DNA from: Kribbella kalugense
GTDB taxonomy: Bacteria; Actinomycetota; Actinomycetes; Propionibacteriales; Kribbellaceae
Direction of reading: 5' to 3'
Assembly: GCF_004365875.1 (NCBI RefSeq)
Contig: NZ_SODF01000002.1
Location: forward strand, 1,862,971-1,926,970
DNA length: 64,000 nt
The translations under genes were made by a program, and so were the position numbers. Under the pieces are notes generated by a model that was not told the DNA's origin, made no database searches, and was given only the letters and a program-made list of their open reading frames with translations. Positions within the stretch are counted from its first letter, which is position 1, and the number at the start of each line of letters is the position of its first letter. Positions 50,601 through 58,189 of this stretch are shown here, piece after piece.

Positions 50601-52417
50601 TCCCGGCCCGCAGTGATGACGAAGCCGGCGCGGGCCGGCAGGATGCTCTTGGCCAGGGTCGGGTTCTGGCTCGACAGCAGGCTGTACCCGTTCGCGGCCA
50701 GCTCCCAGACCGAGGAGTTGCCGACTCGTCCGGACTCCGAGAAGTTCGGGTCCAGGTTCCGCTTCGCGTAGGCACCGAGGAACGAGATCGAGCCGTACGG
50801 TCCGTACTGGTCGAGCACCTGACCCACCTTGCCGGTGACGTCGGAGTACGCATCCTCCGGTACGACGTACGTGTCGGTCCCTGCCGTCGTCGTGCCCGCG
50901 GTGTAGAACGCGGTCTCGCCCTGCAGGTACTGATCCTTGGTGAGCACACTGCCCGGGCGGTAGTAGCTGTAGTCGATCAGTGCGTCCGTCGTGTCCCACA
51001 GCTTGCTCTCGCCGAGCGCCTGGATGGCGCGCAGCAAGGAGACCCCGAGGACCTGCAGCTGGTTCTCGACGTTCGCGAGGTTGGTCGAGATGGAGCCGGC
51101 CTGCTCCTGAACCTCCTGGACGTTCTCGTTGATGCGGTCGAACTGGCTCATCATGTCGAGATACAGCCCGTTCAGCTTTCGATCGATCCGGTCGAACTGT
51201 TTGTCCAGATGGACGCGCAGATCGGCGATCTGCTGCTTCAGGTCCTTGATCGCGTCGAGGATCTGCTTGTTGACGTCCGAGCCGGCGCCGGCGAACAGCG
51301 TGACCAGCGTGCTGATCGCGCCGATGAAGTTGCCGGTCAGCCCGACGGCGGCGAGCGAGAAGACGGTGTTCACCAGTTGGGCGGAGGTGATCACCTTGTC
51401 GACCGCCTCGGCGATCTGGATCGCACCGTCCCCGAAGAGCTTGATCTCCCGGGCGAGGTCCTTGTCGACCACCCCGGCCAGGAAGGCCAGCCCGGTCAGC
51501 CCGGCCTTCGCGTCGTTGATCCTGGCCTCCCGCTCGTCCGCGGCCTTCTTCGCCGCAGCGCGTTGCTCTGGCGTCGGCTCCGGAGTGGAGGTACCGGCGG
51601 GCTTGTCCTTGACGGCCTGCTCCAGGGTGCCGAGGTCGTTCTTGCGGGCCTCGTACAACTTGTCGGTCAGGATCTTGAACTGATCGGTCGTCGCCAGCTT
51701 GTATTCGTCGGGATGGCCCTGCTGGGACAGGATCTTGGGGAAGTCCAAGGTGTTCTTGAGCTGGTCGGTGCCCGCCAGGGTGAGGCCGCTCGCGGCCGCG
51801 CTGACGTGCAGCGGCGCGCCCAGCGTCGCGTTCCAGCCGCTGTTGAAGGCGGCGTCGGCGCGGGCCGTCTGCGCGACGGCCGCCCAGACAGACGCCTGCG
51901 CCGTCGAGTACTCGGCGTTCCAGCTGATCTGCTGCTGCGCGCCGCTGATCCGGTCCGGCGCCTTGCCGGACTGCGACGGGTCGTTCGTCCCGACAATCGA
52001 GAGGATCAGCTTCGTCAGGTTCGGCCCGGCCGGTTCAGCGCCGGGCGTCGTGCGAATCGCCTCGATGGCCGCGCCGACCGCCTCGGCGGCGTTTCGCGTC
52101 CACAGATAGTCGGCGACCTTCGCATCGATCTGGGCCGTGGTGGCGGCCAGGTGATCACTGATCTCGTCCGCGGTCGCGGCGGGATGAGTCGCCCGCCAGT
52201 CGAGCGACTCGGCGCTGGTCACCAGGTCCTTCGGCTCTTGCTTGTCAGCCACCACGAGGTAGCTGCCGAGCAGCGCGTCCGCCAACCCGTCTCCGTCAAC
52301 CATCGCCGCCCGCGTCGCCGCAGTAGCCGGGCGGATCCCCAGCAGACCGGTGATCACGAGCAACATCACCATCAACCCGACGCGTCGATGTGCGCGCCGC
52401 CGTACCTGCATCCTCAT
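47648..52417 (-). CDS. 1589-aa secreted coiled-coil/beta-propeller protein with choice-of-anchor P C-terminus
   Basis: A very large exported protein. The signal peptide is residues about 1-33 (VGLMVMLLVITGLLGIRPAT). The N-terminal half is helical and includes a long coiled coil at about 385-465 (QILDAIKDLKQQIADLRVHL, KLNGLYLDMMSQFDRINENV). Residues about 1039-1312 hold BNR/sialidase-like repeats (SPDGVTWSAPVQVTDQ, ADGRSWSAPANAG), and an Ig-like segment follows. The last about 175 residues, from AVNLAVVKLELPPA to the end VVVGSTTSAAHNCG, match the choice-of-anchor P surface module. ATG 52417 has a GGGGGAG upstream. No catalytic residues of sialidases are confirmed. Its role, perhaps adhesion or pore formation, is open. 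Confidence 0.75.
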   Translation of the reverse strand: MRMQVRRRAHRRVGLMVMLLVITGLLGIRPATAATRAAMVDGDGLADALLGSYLVVADKQEPKDLVTSAESLDWRATHPAATADEISDHLAATTAQIDAKVADYLWTRNAAEAVGAAIEAIRTTPGAEPAGPNLTKLILSIVGTNDPSQSGKAPDRISGAQQQISWNAEYSTAQASVWAAVAQTARADAAFNSGWNATLGAPLHVSAAASGLTLAGTDQLKNTLDFPKILSQQGHPDEYKLATTDQFKILTDKLYEARKNDLGTLEQAVKDKPAGTSTPEPTPEQRAAAKKAADEREARINDAKAGLTGLAFLAGVVDKDLAREIKLFGDGAIQIAEAVDKVITSAQLVNTVFSLAAVGLTGNFIGAISTLVTLFAGAGSDVNKQILDAIKDLKQQIADLRVHLDKQFDRIDRKLNGLYLDMMSQFDRINENVQEVQEQAGSISTNLANVENQLQVLGVSLLRAIQALGESKLWDTTDALIDYSYYRPGSVLTKDQYLQGETAFYTAGTTTAGTDTYVVPEDAYSDVTGKVGQVLDQYGPYGSISFLGAYAKRNLDPNFSESGRVGNSSVWELAANGYSLLSSQNPTLAKSILPARAGFVITAGRDIRDAAQSFSKPAADGTTNPLFGQLLGNYTSQTVKLANAIQAREKNVKEGKEYGLFDGPEQNVPEDDLVSPQDTPQCGGGENLLTPENVNGKDLAAAEQFARYAHPQGPKYDVCWSADWVNPGETSDIVGPFLITVRFADLRVKFTESLTWPGSATKVARTTTKVVENHVTYQTCKQYWQQGPNECGPVLEPSKPLIDNWEKGDRTAFQQNATIDVPADTEADAVTRMTEFLKNKRIDHYREAATALRRELDTTADVNLTVKLLRAYTQLGFPRALESDDSLRALLFGDHAIYDNTSDDGFTFAALLDAAADNLAAGQAPEQQDQLEGTDNCQRLPGLEGEDPFAACLSWSAAVRLNRLAGVYADHFKSRWEGVDETLPLVQTAMRNLRLVTDTVNPGTAPGAPADDLPVDSPALATWSAATPTAAAPALDDTPAVTSFKGVQFALWRGKDSGLYLSSTADGVTWSEASQVLAGQTTTARPALAVQGGNLVASWAEGNKVLVATSPDGVTWSAPVQVTDQAAAKTLAAAGTAGPALSVLGGKIFVAWRGAGDGLSIAASADGRSWSAPANAGDGRTTVSPAMASYKGRLVLLWQEAAGSALRSASSSDGAQWVPGATIGESNGPATLTVGDTLYAAWKGEDGFRVAGTADGTGWTSAVAADNSGDTAPAINAFNGRVWLNWAGGADQLWSSYAGRIQLRKIATSLAFDGAPRVTNGAPAELRAKLVESSVGPLARRTVALTLGAGVNEQTCYATTDFTGTAHCTIGEVNQPLNDQGSVPLAATYSGDRGHERSVVRGTAHLEYVTGRAYGMSAAVNLAVVKLELPPAPDTGEVRATEARVNAPACQAAVNTLVITASALCAKVATAVEPSTATAVSTADSVRIGIPGLDVIEVSGLTATSTSTCTKANGTTTLTLKIAGKPVTVSDAPNSGIDLGGAARLVINEQVPVVGADHGLTVNAVHLTALGGAVDVVVGSTTSAAHNCG

Positions 52418-52439
52418 GCGTCTCCCCCGGGAGCGAAAA

Positions 52440-52458
52440 CCCCCGGATCGTCCGGGGG
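52440..52458. terminator. Short GC-rich hairpin
   Basis: CCCCCGG and CCGGGGG pair around ATCGT, just upstream of the large secreted protein's start on the minus strand and before the TetR gene on the plus strand. It may be an attenuator or terminator. Confidence 0.45.
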
Positions 52459-52558
52459 GCCTACAGCAGAGTGCGGGCACCCCCTCACACCCCGCGACCT
52501 TTTGCCCCCACCACCGCACCAACGCCCCCAACCCCTGCCCGCCCGGGCAACGTGATGC

Positions 52559-52576
52559 CTGTACCTGTGGGTACAG
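52559..52576. promoter_or_regulatory. Candidate TetR operator
   Basis: CTGTACC-TGTG-GGTACAG is a perfect 7-4-7 inverted repeat ending 8 bp before the TetR start codon at 52584. It may be the autoregulatory site and could also affect the divergent large-protein gene. Confidence 0.6.
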
Positions 52577-52583
52577 TGGTGTG

Positions 52584-53147
52584 GTGGAGACGGTTGAGCG
52601 GTTGATTCGGAGTACGCAGGAGTTGTTGTGGGAGCGGGGGTACGTCGGGACCTCGCCGAAGGCGATCCAGCGGGCTGCGGATGCGGGGCAGGGGAGCATG
52701 TATCACCACTTCGCCGGGAAGGCGGAGCTGGCGAAAGCGGCGATCGAGCGGTCGGGGGCGGAACTGCGGGCGGCGGCCGACGTGCAGTTGGGCGGTGACG
52801 GGACGGCCGGCGAGCGGATCGCCGGGTATCTCGAGCGGGAGCGGGAGGTGCTCAAGGGGTGCCAGGTCGGGCGGCTGACCGCGGACCCGGACGTTATCGC
52901 GGATCCGGACCTACGGGCGCCGGTCGCGGAGACGTTCGCGTGGTTGCGCGGCCGGTTGGCGGAAGTTGTTGCGGAGGGCAAGCGGACGGGTGAGTACCCG
53001 CAGACGCTGGACCCGGAGCGGACGGCCGCGACCATCGCCGCGGTGTTGCAGGGTGGGTATGTGCTGGCGCGGGCGGCCGGGTCGACCGAGCCGTTCGAGC
53101 TTGCTGTCCAGGGATTGATCGACTTGTTGCCGGAGGCTACGAAGTGA
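52584..53147 (+). CDS. TetR family transcriptional regulator
   Basis: A 187-aa TetR protein. The HTH is about residues 8-50 (LIRSTQELLWERGYVGTSPK, AIQRAADAGQGSMYHHFAGK). The C-terminal half is of the TetR_C_33/LmrA-like type (GCQVGRLTADPDVIADPDLR). Two GTGs at 52581 and 52584 are possible starts and no ribosome binding site is visible, so the message may be leaderless. It is GTGA-coupled to the downstream LLM oxidoreductase and preceded by a perfect 7-4-7 palindrome, so it likely controls its own operon. Inducer unknown. Confidence 0.85.
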   Translation: METVERLIRSTQELLWERGYVGTSPKAIQRAADAGQGSMYHHFAGKAELAKAAIERSGAELRAAADVQLGGDGTAGERIAGYLEREREVLKGCQVGRLTADPDVIADPDLRAPVAETFAWLRGRLAEVVAEGKRTGEYPQTLDPERTAATIAAVLQGGYVLARAAGSTEPFELAVQGLIDLLPEATK

Positions 53148-54001
53148 AGATCGGTGCGGTGTTTCCCCAGCTCGAGATCGGCGCGGACCCGAACGTGGTG
53201 CGGGGCTGGGCGAATACGGTCGAGCAGGCCGGGTACAGCCATGTGCTCGCCTACGACCACGTCCTCGGCGCGGATCCGGCGAACCGGCCGGGCTGGACCG
53301 GATACACCGACAAGTCCTTGTTTCATGAGGTTTTCGTGCTGTTCGGATTCCTGGCGGGGATCACGACCGAGCTCGAGCTGGTGACCGGCGTACTGGTGCT
53401 GCCGCAGCGGCAGACGGCGCTGGTCGCGAAGCAGGCGATCGAGGTCGACATCCTGAGCGGCGGCCGGCTGCGGCTCGGCGTCGGCATCGGGTGGAACAAG
53501 GTCGAGTACGACGCGCTCGGCGTGCCGTTCGAGAAGCGCGGAGCGCGGTTGACCCAGCAGGTGGAGTTGCTGCGCAAGCTGTGGTCCGATCCGGTCATCA
53601 CGTACGAAGGTGACTTCGACCGGGTCGAGGAGGCCGGCCTGAATCCGTTGCCCGGCCGGCAGATCCCGATCTGGTTCGGCGGAGGCGCCGACGCGGTACT
53701 GCGGCGTACCGGACGGATCGGGGACGGGTGGATGCCACAGTCGGCTCCGGATGACCAGGCTCGCGCGCAGATCGCGATGATCCGGCAGGCGGCCGAAGCG
53801 GCCGGGCGCGATCCACAGTCGATCGGAATCGAGGCGAGGCTCACACTCGCCGCCGTACCGGAGCAGGAGCGCCGGGCGTTCGTCGACGGCTGGCGGGACC
53901 TCGGCGCGACCCACATCAGCGTGAACACGATGAACCTGGGCCTGTCGAACCCGAAGGAACACGCCCAAGTGCTCGCCGAGGTGCTGCCGACGCTGACCTA
54001 A
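53144..54001 (+). CDS. F420-dependent LLM-class oxidoreductase
   Basis: A 285-aa TIM-barrel oxidoreductase. KIGAVFPQLEIGADPNVVRG, YSHVLAYDHVLGADP and LRLGVGIGWNKVEYDALGV are typical of TIGR03619-type F420-dependent enzymes. It begins GTG 53144, overlapping the TetR stop. Its stop overlaps the LacI stop by 4 bp (convergent). Substrate unknown; the TetR partner suggests a detoxification or xenobiotic role. Confidence 0.86.
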   Translation: MKIGAVFPQLEIGADPNVVRGWANTVEQAGYSHVLAYDHVLGADPANRPGWTGYTDKSLFHEVFVLFGFLAGITTELELVTGVLVLPQRQTALVAKQAIEVDILSGGRLRLGVGIGWNKVEYDALGVPFEKRGARLTQQVELLRKLWSDPVITYEGDFDRVEEAGLNPLPGRQIPIWFGGGADAVLRRTGRIGDGWMPQSAPDDQARAQIAMIRQAAEAAGRDPQSIGIEARLTLAAVPEQERRAFVDGWRDLGATHISVNTMNLGLSNPKEHAQVLAEVLPTLT

Positions 54002-55005
54002 CGTCGGTTGGCGGTTGAGCCTCGGATGACCAGGGGGCAGGGGAGAGTTACGACCTGGGTCGGGCGGTCGGGGTTGGTGATGCGGTCGCGGAGGAGGTCG
54101 ACGCCGGCCTCGACGATCGCGTGCACGGGCTGCTCGACGGTCGTCAGGTCGAAGGCTTCCCAGGCGGCCATGTCGGTGTTGTCGAAGCCGATCACCCAGA
54201 CGTCGTCGGGGACCCGGGCGCCGACCGCGCGGGCTCCGTCGAGGATGCCGAACGCCAGCAGGTCGGTGACGGTGTAGATCGCGGTCGGCGGCTTCTTGCG
54301 GGACAGGAGTTTCTCGGCGGCGGCGTGACCGTCGGCGTGCGGGACGCCGACCGAGACCACGTTGCTCGGCTTGATCTTCACGCCGGCGTCGGCGAGAGCG
54401 GCGCGGAAGCCCAGGTCGCGGTCGCGCGAGGTGTTCCCGGTGTGGGTCAGCGTGACCAGCCCGATGTCGGTGTGGCCGGCGTCGACGAGGTACTGGCCGG
54501 CGTCGTACGCGCCCTGCCAGTTGTCGCCGACGACCTGGTCGCAGTCGAGCCCGTCGATCCCGCGGTGCAGCAGTACGGTCGGGGTGCCGGACGTGACCGC
54601 CATCGTGTGCAGCGTCGAGTCGTACGTCGCCGAGGTGAGCAGGAACCCGTCGACCAGGCGCTGCTGCACCACCGCCGCGATCGTCTCCTCGGGATCGTGC
54701 TCGATGTTCCACAGGATCATGTGCAGACCCATCGAGCTCAGCACCCGGCCGATCTCGTCCAGCAGCTCGGCGTGGAACGGGCTGGTCACCCGGGTCATGA
54801 ACACGCCGATGGTGTCGGTCCGCCCGGTCTTCATCGCGCGGGCCAGCGCGTTCGGCGTGTAGTTCGCGTCCTTCAGCACCTGCAGAACTCGCGCGCGGGT
54901 CTCCGCGTTGACCTTCGGATTGTTGGTCAGCACCCGCGACACGGTCGCCTGCGACACCCCCGCAAGACGTGCCAAGTCGCGGCTCGTCGGTGGTCGTGAC
55001 ATCAT
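53998..55005 (-). CDS. LacI-family transcriptional regulator
   Basis: A 335-aa LacI repressor. The HTH and hinge are SRDLARLAGVSQATVSRVLT with NNPKVNAETRARVLQVL, and YTPNALARAMKTGRTDTIGV is the hinge to the sugar-binding domain. The periplasmic-binding-like domain contains the typical DGFLLTSATYDS and VWVIGFDNTDMAAWEAFDLT segments. It is divergent from the ABC importer operon, and the two tandem operators at 55083-55112 lie between them, so it almost certainly represses that operon. Effector is an unknown sugar. Confidence 0.92.
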   Translation of the reverse strand: MMSRPPTSRDLARLAGVSQATVSRVLTNNPKVNAETRARVLQVLKDANYTPNALARAMKTGRTDTIGVFMTRVTSPFHAELLDEIGRVLSSMGLHMILWNIEHDPEETIAAVVQQRLVDGFLLTSATYDSTLHTMAVTSGTPTVLLHRGIDGLDCDQVVGDNWQGAYDAGQYLVDAGHTDIGLVTLTHTGNTSRDRDLGFRAALADAGVKIKPSNVVSVGVPHADGHAAAEKLLSRKKPPTAIYTVTDLLAFGILDGARAVGARVPDDVWVIGFDNTDMAAWEAFDLTTVEQPVHAIVEAGVDLLRDRITNPDRPTQVVTLPCPLVIRGSTANRR

Positions 55006-55082
55006 CCGCCTCCCCTCGTCCCCGGAAACCGAACCCTACTGAAGAGTGTGGCCATAGGCCGTTGACCACGCCCGGAGATCTC

Positions 55083-55112
55083 TGTATACGTATTCATTGT
55101 ATACGTATTCAC
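55083..55112. promoter_or_regulatory. Two tandem LacI-type operators
   Basis: TGTATACGTATTCA occurs twice in direct repeat, at 55083-55096 and 55098-55111, with 15-bp spacing. Each unit is an imperfect palindrome (TGtATACGTATtCA) with the central CG usual for LacI operators. It lies 23 bp before the start of the substrate-binding protein and between the divergent LacI gene and its target. Confidence 0.8.
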
Positions 55113-55134
55113 CCCTCGCGGATCGGAGATTCCG

Positions 55135-56436
55135 GTGCAGACCAACCTCTCCAACCTGAGCCGCCGCAGGTTTCTCGCAGGCCTAGGGGGTCTCACCGCC
55201 GCCGGTGCTCTAGCCGGCTGCGGTGGTAACGGCGCTGCCAGTGGCGGCAGCAAGAACGGCCTGACTTTCCTCAACTGGGAACAGGTCAAGGGCAACCCGC
55301 TGGAACAGGCGATCCAGGCCTTCGAAAAGCAGTCCGGATCCCACGTCACCATCCAGCCCGCGGTCACCCAGGAATACGACACCAAGATGCGCACGCTGAT
55401 CGCAGGCGGCAGCCCGCCCGACGTGATGCGGATCAACGACGACTTCGTCCGCGGCTTCTCCACCCAGGGGGCGCTGCTGGACCTGAAGCCGTACATCGAG
55501 AAGGACAAACTCGACACGTCGCAGTTCGCCAAGGAGACGTTCGACTTCCCGCAGCAGCCCGACGGTTCGCACACCGCCTGGGTGCTCGGGTACGAGCCGC
55601 GGCTGATCTTCTACAACGTCGATCTCTTCAAGCAGGCCGGCGTACCGCTGCCGCCGACGACCTGGTCGTCGACCGGTTGGACCTGGTCCGACTTCGAGGC
55701 CAAGGCCAAGAAGCTCACCGATCCGGCGAAGAAGCAGTACGGCGCGCTGGTCTACCTGGACACCGGCTACGAGCAGACGTTCACGGTCAACCACGGCAGC
55801 CAGACCGGCATCTTCTCCAAGGACGGCACGCAGTTCACGCTGTCGGACTCGAAGGAGTCCGAGGCATTGCAGTGGGCGACCGACCTGACCTGCAAGGACA
55901 AGGTGCAACCGCCGTGGTCCGCGCTGCAGCAAGACAGCATCCAGAACCAGATGTTTGCCCAGGGCAAGATCGCGATGATGTTCGCGACCTTCGGCACGGT
56001 TCCGTACATGCGGTCCGCGATCAAGGACTTCACCTGGGACGTCGCTCCACCGCCTGGTGACGTGGAGCAGAAGACCGAGTCCAGCGTGATCGTGTTCTGC
56101 ATCCCGAAGAAGGCGAAGAACCCCGATCAGGCCTGGGCGCTGCTGAAGTACCTGGCCAGCGAGGAAGGCGGGAAGATTCTGCTGCAAGGCGGTGCCTTCA
56201 CGCCGATCAACCTCAAGGCGGCAGCCGACCTGGCTCCGAACGGGAAGGCGCCGGCGCACATCTCGCTCTTCGCCGAGGCGGCCAAGCACCTGACCGCGAC
56301 CAACCAGACCAAGAACACGATCGGCGCCCGCGAGTTGTACCGGCCCGCACTGGACACGGCCTACAACTGCGAGAAGCCGGTCGGTGACGTTCTCCAGCAG
56401 GTCAAACCACAGGTGGAGAACGCCTTGAAGGGTTGA
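55135..56436 (+). CDS. Sugar ABC transporter substrate-binding lipoprotein
   Basis: A 433-aa CUT1-type solute receptor. The N-terminus LSRRRFLAGLGGLTAAGALA with AGCGG combines a twin-arginine motif and a lipobox, so it is exported folded via Tat and lipidated. The rest is a typical SBP_bac_1 fold (FLNWEQVKGNPLEQAIQAF, SPPDVMRINDDFVRGFST). The GTG at 55135 follows GGAGATTCCG. It is first in the LacI-controlled operon. The sugar is unknown; the GHL-type neighbours suggest an oligosaccharide or glycoside. Confidence 0.92.
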   Translation: MQTNLSNLSRRRFLAGLGGLTAAGALAGCGGNGAASGGSKNGLTFLNWEQVKGNPLEQAIQAFEKQSGSHVTIQPAVTQEYDTKMRTLIAGGSPPDVMRINDDFVRGFSTQGALLDLKPYIEKDKLDTSQFAKETFDFPQQPDGSHTAWVLGYEPRLIFYNVDLFKQAGVPLPPTTWSSTGWTWSDFEAKAKKLTDPAKKQYGALVYLDTGYEQTFTVNHGSQTGIFSKDGTQFTLSDSKESEALQWATDLTCKDKVQPPWSALQQDSIQNQMFAQGKIAMMFATFGTVPYMRSAIKDFTWDVAPPPGDVEQKTESSVIVFCIPKKAKNPDQAWALLKYLASEEGGKILLQGGAFTPINLKAAADLAPNGKAPAHISLFAEAAKHLTATNQTKNTIGARELYRPALDTAYNCEKPVGDVLQQVKPQVENALKG

Positions 56437-57377
56437 TGTCGATGGCAACCATCACGATGGCGCGCGACACCTCCAGCGCGGTCAGCACCGCCGACGTACG
56501 CCGGGCCCGCCGGAAACAGAACCTGACCGGCTGGCTGTTCATCAGCCCGATCGTGGTCGGGGTGGTGGCCTTCCAGTTCTTCCCGATCCTGGTCTCGATC
56601 GGCGCCTCGCTGACCGACTGGAACGGCATCGCTCCACCGAAGTTCGTCGGGCTGAAGAACTTCACCGAGATGTTCACCGACGACCCGCTGTTCCTGCAGA
56701 CGTTCAAGAACACCGTCTACTTCACCCTGGCCAGCATCCCGCTGACGATCGGCATCGGGCTGATCCTGGCACTACTGTGCGCTCGGCCGATCAAGGGCGT
56801 CGCGTTCTTCCGGACGGCGTACTTCGCGCCGTACGTGACGAACGTGGTCGCGATCGGGTTCGTCTGGTTCTGGTTCTTCCAGCCGGACAACGGCGTGATC
56901 AACGGCCTGCTCCACCAGCTCGGGATCAACGGCCCGCAATGGCTGTCGAGCTCGAGCTGGGCGATGCCGGCTGTGATCATGGTCAGTGTCTGGCAGGGCA
57001 TCGGCTACCCGATGATCATCCTGCTCGCGGGCCTGCAGGGCCTGCCGAACGAGTTCTACGAGTCCGCGAGGATCGACGGCGCCGGCGCGTGGCAGCGGCT
57101 GCGGTTCATCACGTTGCCGCTGCTGACGCCGCACTTCCTGTTCCTGCTGATCACGCAGTTCATCTCGTCGTTCCAGGTGTTCGGCCTGATCTACGTGATG
57201 ACCAAGGGCGGGCCCGGCCACGCCACCAGCGTCTACATCTACAACATCTATCAGAACGCCTTCAGCTACGGGAAGGTCGGCTACGCCTCGGCGATGGCAT
57301 GGATCCTGTTCGTGGTGATCGCGGCCGTCACCTTCCTGCAGTGGAAGCTGCAGAAGAGGTGGGTGTTCTACTCATGA
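56436..57377 (+). CDS. Sugar ABC transporter permease 1
   Basis: A 313-aa inner-membrane permease with about six TMs (GWLFISPIVVGVVAFQFFPI, TVYFTLASIPLTIGIGLILA and further). The ATPase contact loop is EFYESARIDGAGAWQRL, the EAA motif of CUT1 permeases. The start ATG 56436 overlaps the binding-protein stop as TGATG. The partner permease follows with ATGA overlap. Confidence 0.92.
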   Translation: MSMATITMARDTSSAVSTADVRRARRKQNLTGWLFISPIVVGVVAFQFFPILVSIGASLTDWNGIAPPKFVGLKNFTEMFTDDPLFLQTFKNTVYFTLASIPLTIGIGLILALLCARPIKGVAFFRTAYFAPYVTNVVAIGFVWFWFFQPDNGVINGLLHQLGINGPQWLSSSSWAMPAVIMVSVWQGIGYPMIILLAGLQGLPNEFYESARIDGAGAWQRLRFITLPLLTPHFLFLLITQFISSFQVFGLIYVMTKGGPGHATSVYIYNIYQNAFSYGKVGYASAMAWILFVVIAAVTFLQWKLQKRWVFYS

Positions 57378-58189
57378 GAATCGTCGGAAAGACTTCCCAG
57401 TACGTCGTGATGTCGTTGTTCGCGGTGGCGTTCCTGGCGCCGCTGGTCTGGATGATCAGCGCATCACTGCGGCCCGAGGCGAAGGTGCTCAGTTCGCCGC
57501 CGAAGTTCCTGCCCACGGACACGCAGTGGAGCAACTACGGCGAGGTGTTCGACCTGATTCCGGTGTTCCTGTGGAACAGCGTGAAACTCGCCGGTCTGAA
57601 CGTGATCGGCATTCTGATCGTCGCGTCGATGGCCGGCTACGCGTTCGCGCGACTGAAGTTCGCCGGCCGGGACATCGCGTTCATGGTGCTCCTCGCCACG
57701 TCGATCATCCCGGGCATCGCGTACCTGATCCCGCAGTACATCGTCTTCCAGCACATCGGCTGGGTGGACACGCAGTACCCGCTGTGGGTGCCGAAAGTAC
57801 TCACACCGGTGTTCGCGACCTTCCTCATGCGGCAGTCGTTCCTGACCATTCCGAACGAGCTCGAGGACGCCGGCAAGATCGACGGCGCGTCCACGTTCGG
57901 CATCTACTGGCGGATCATGCTGCCGCAGACCAAACCGGCGCTCGCCGCGATCGGGGTCTTCACCTTCCTCGAATCGTGGAACGACCTGTTCGGTCCGTTG
58001 ATCTACATCACGTCCGAGAACCTGCAGACGTTGCCGGTGGCACTCGCCCAGTTCCAGGGCGAGTACTTCACCAAGATCAGTCTGCTGATGGCGGGCGCGA
58101 CGATTTCCGTCGTACCGGTCATCGCCGTCTTCCTCTTTGCCCAGCGCTATTTCATCCAAGGCATCACGATGACAGGAATGAAGGGGTGA
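57374..58189 (+). CDS. Sugar ABC transporter permease 2
   Basis: A 271-aa permease (about six TMs). Opening KTSQYVVMSLFAVAFLAPLV and the EAA loop ELEDAGKIDGASTFGIY are typical of MalG-like proteins. The ATG at 57374 overlaps the stop of permease 1. No ATP-binding protein is in the operon, so a shared MsiK-type ATPase is likely. The stop overlaps the next start as GTGA. Confidence 0.92.
   Translation: MRIVGKTSQYVVMSLFAVAFLAPLVWMISASLRPEAKVLSSPPKFLPTDTQWSNYGEVFDLIPVFLWNSVKLAGLNVIGILIVASMAGYAFARLKFAGRDIAFMVLLATSIIPGIAYLIPQYIVFQHIGWVDTQYPLWVPKVLTPVFATFLMRQSFLTIPNELEDAGKIDGASTFGIYWRIMLPQTKPALAAIGVFTFLESWNDLFGPLIYITSENLQTLPVALAQFQGEYFTKISLLMAGATISVVPVIAVFLFAQRYFIQGITMTGMKG

Noticed and set aside
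49886..52555. Plus-strand open frame of 889 codons opposite the large secreted protein
   Set aside because: No signal peptide, motif or domain; the minus strand carries a signal peptide, coiled coil and known C-terminal module.
52703..55069. Minus-strand frame of 788 codons across the TetR, LLM and LacI genes
   Set aside because: It crosses three well-supported genes and has no domain of its own.
55083..55112. Direct repeat considered as a CRISPR or minisatellite
   Set aside because: Only two 14-bp units, each an imperfect palindrome in a promoter next to a LacI gene; operator use is far simpler.
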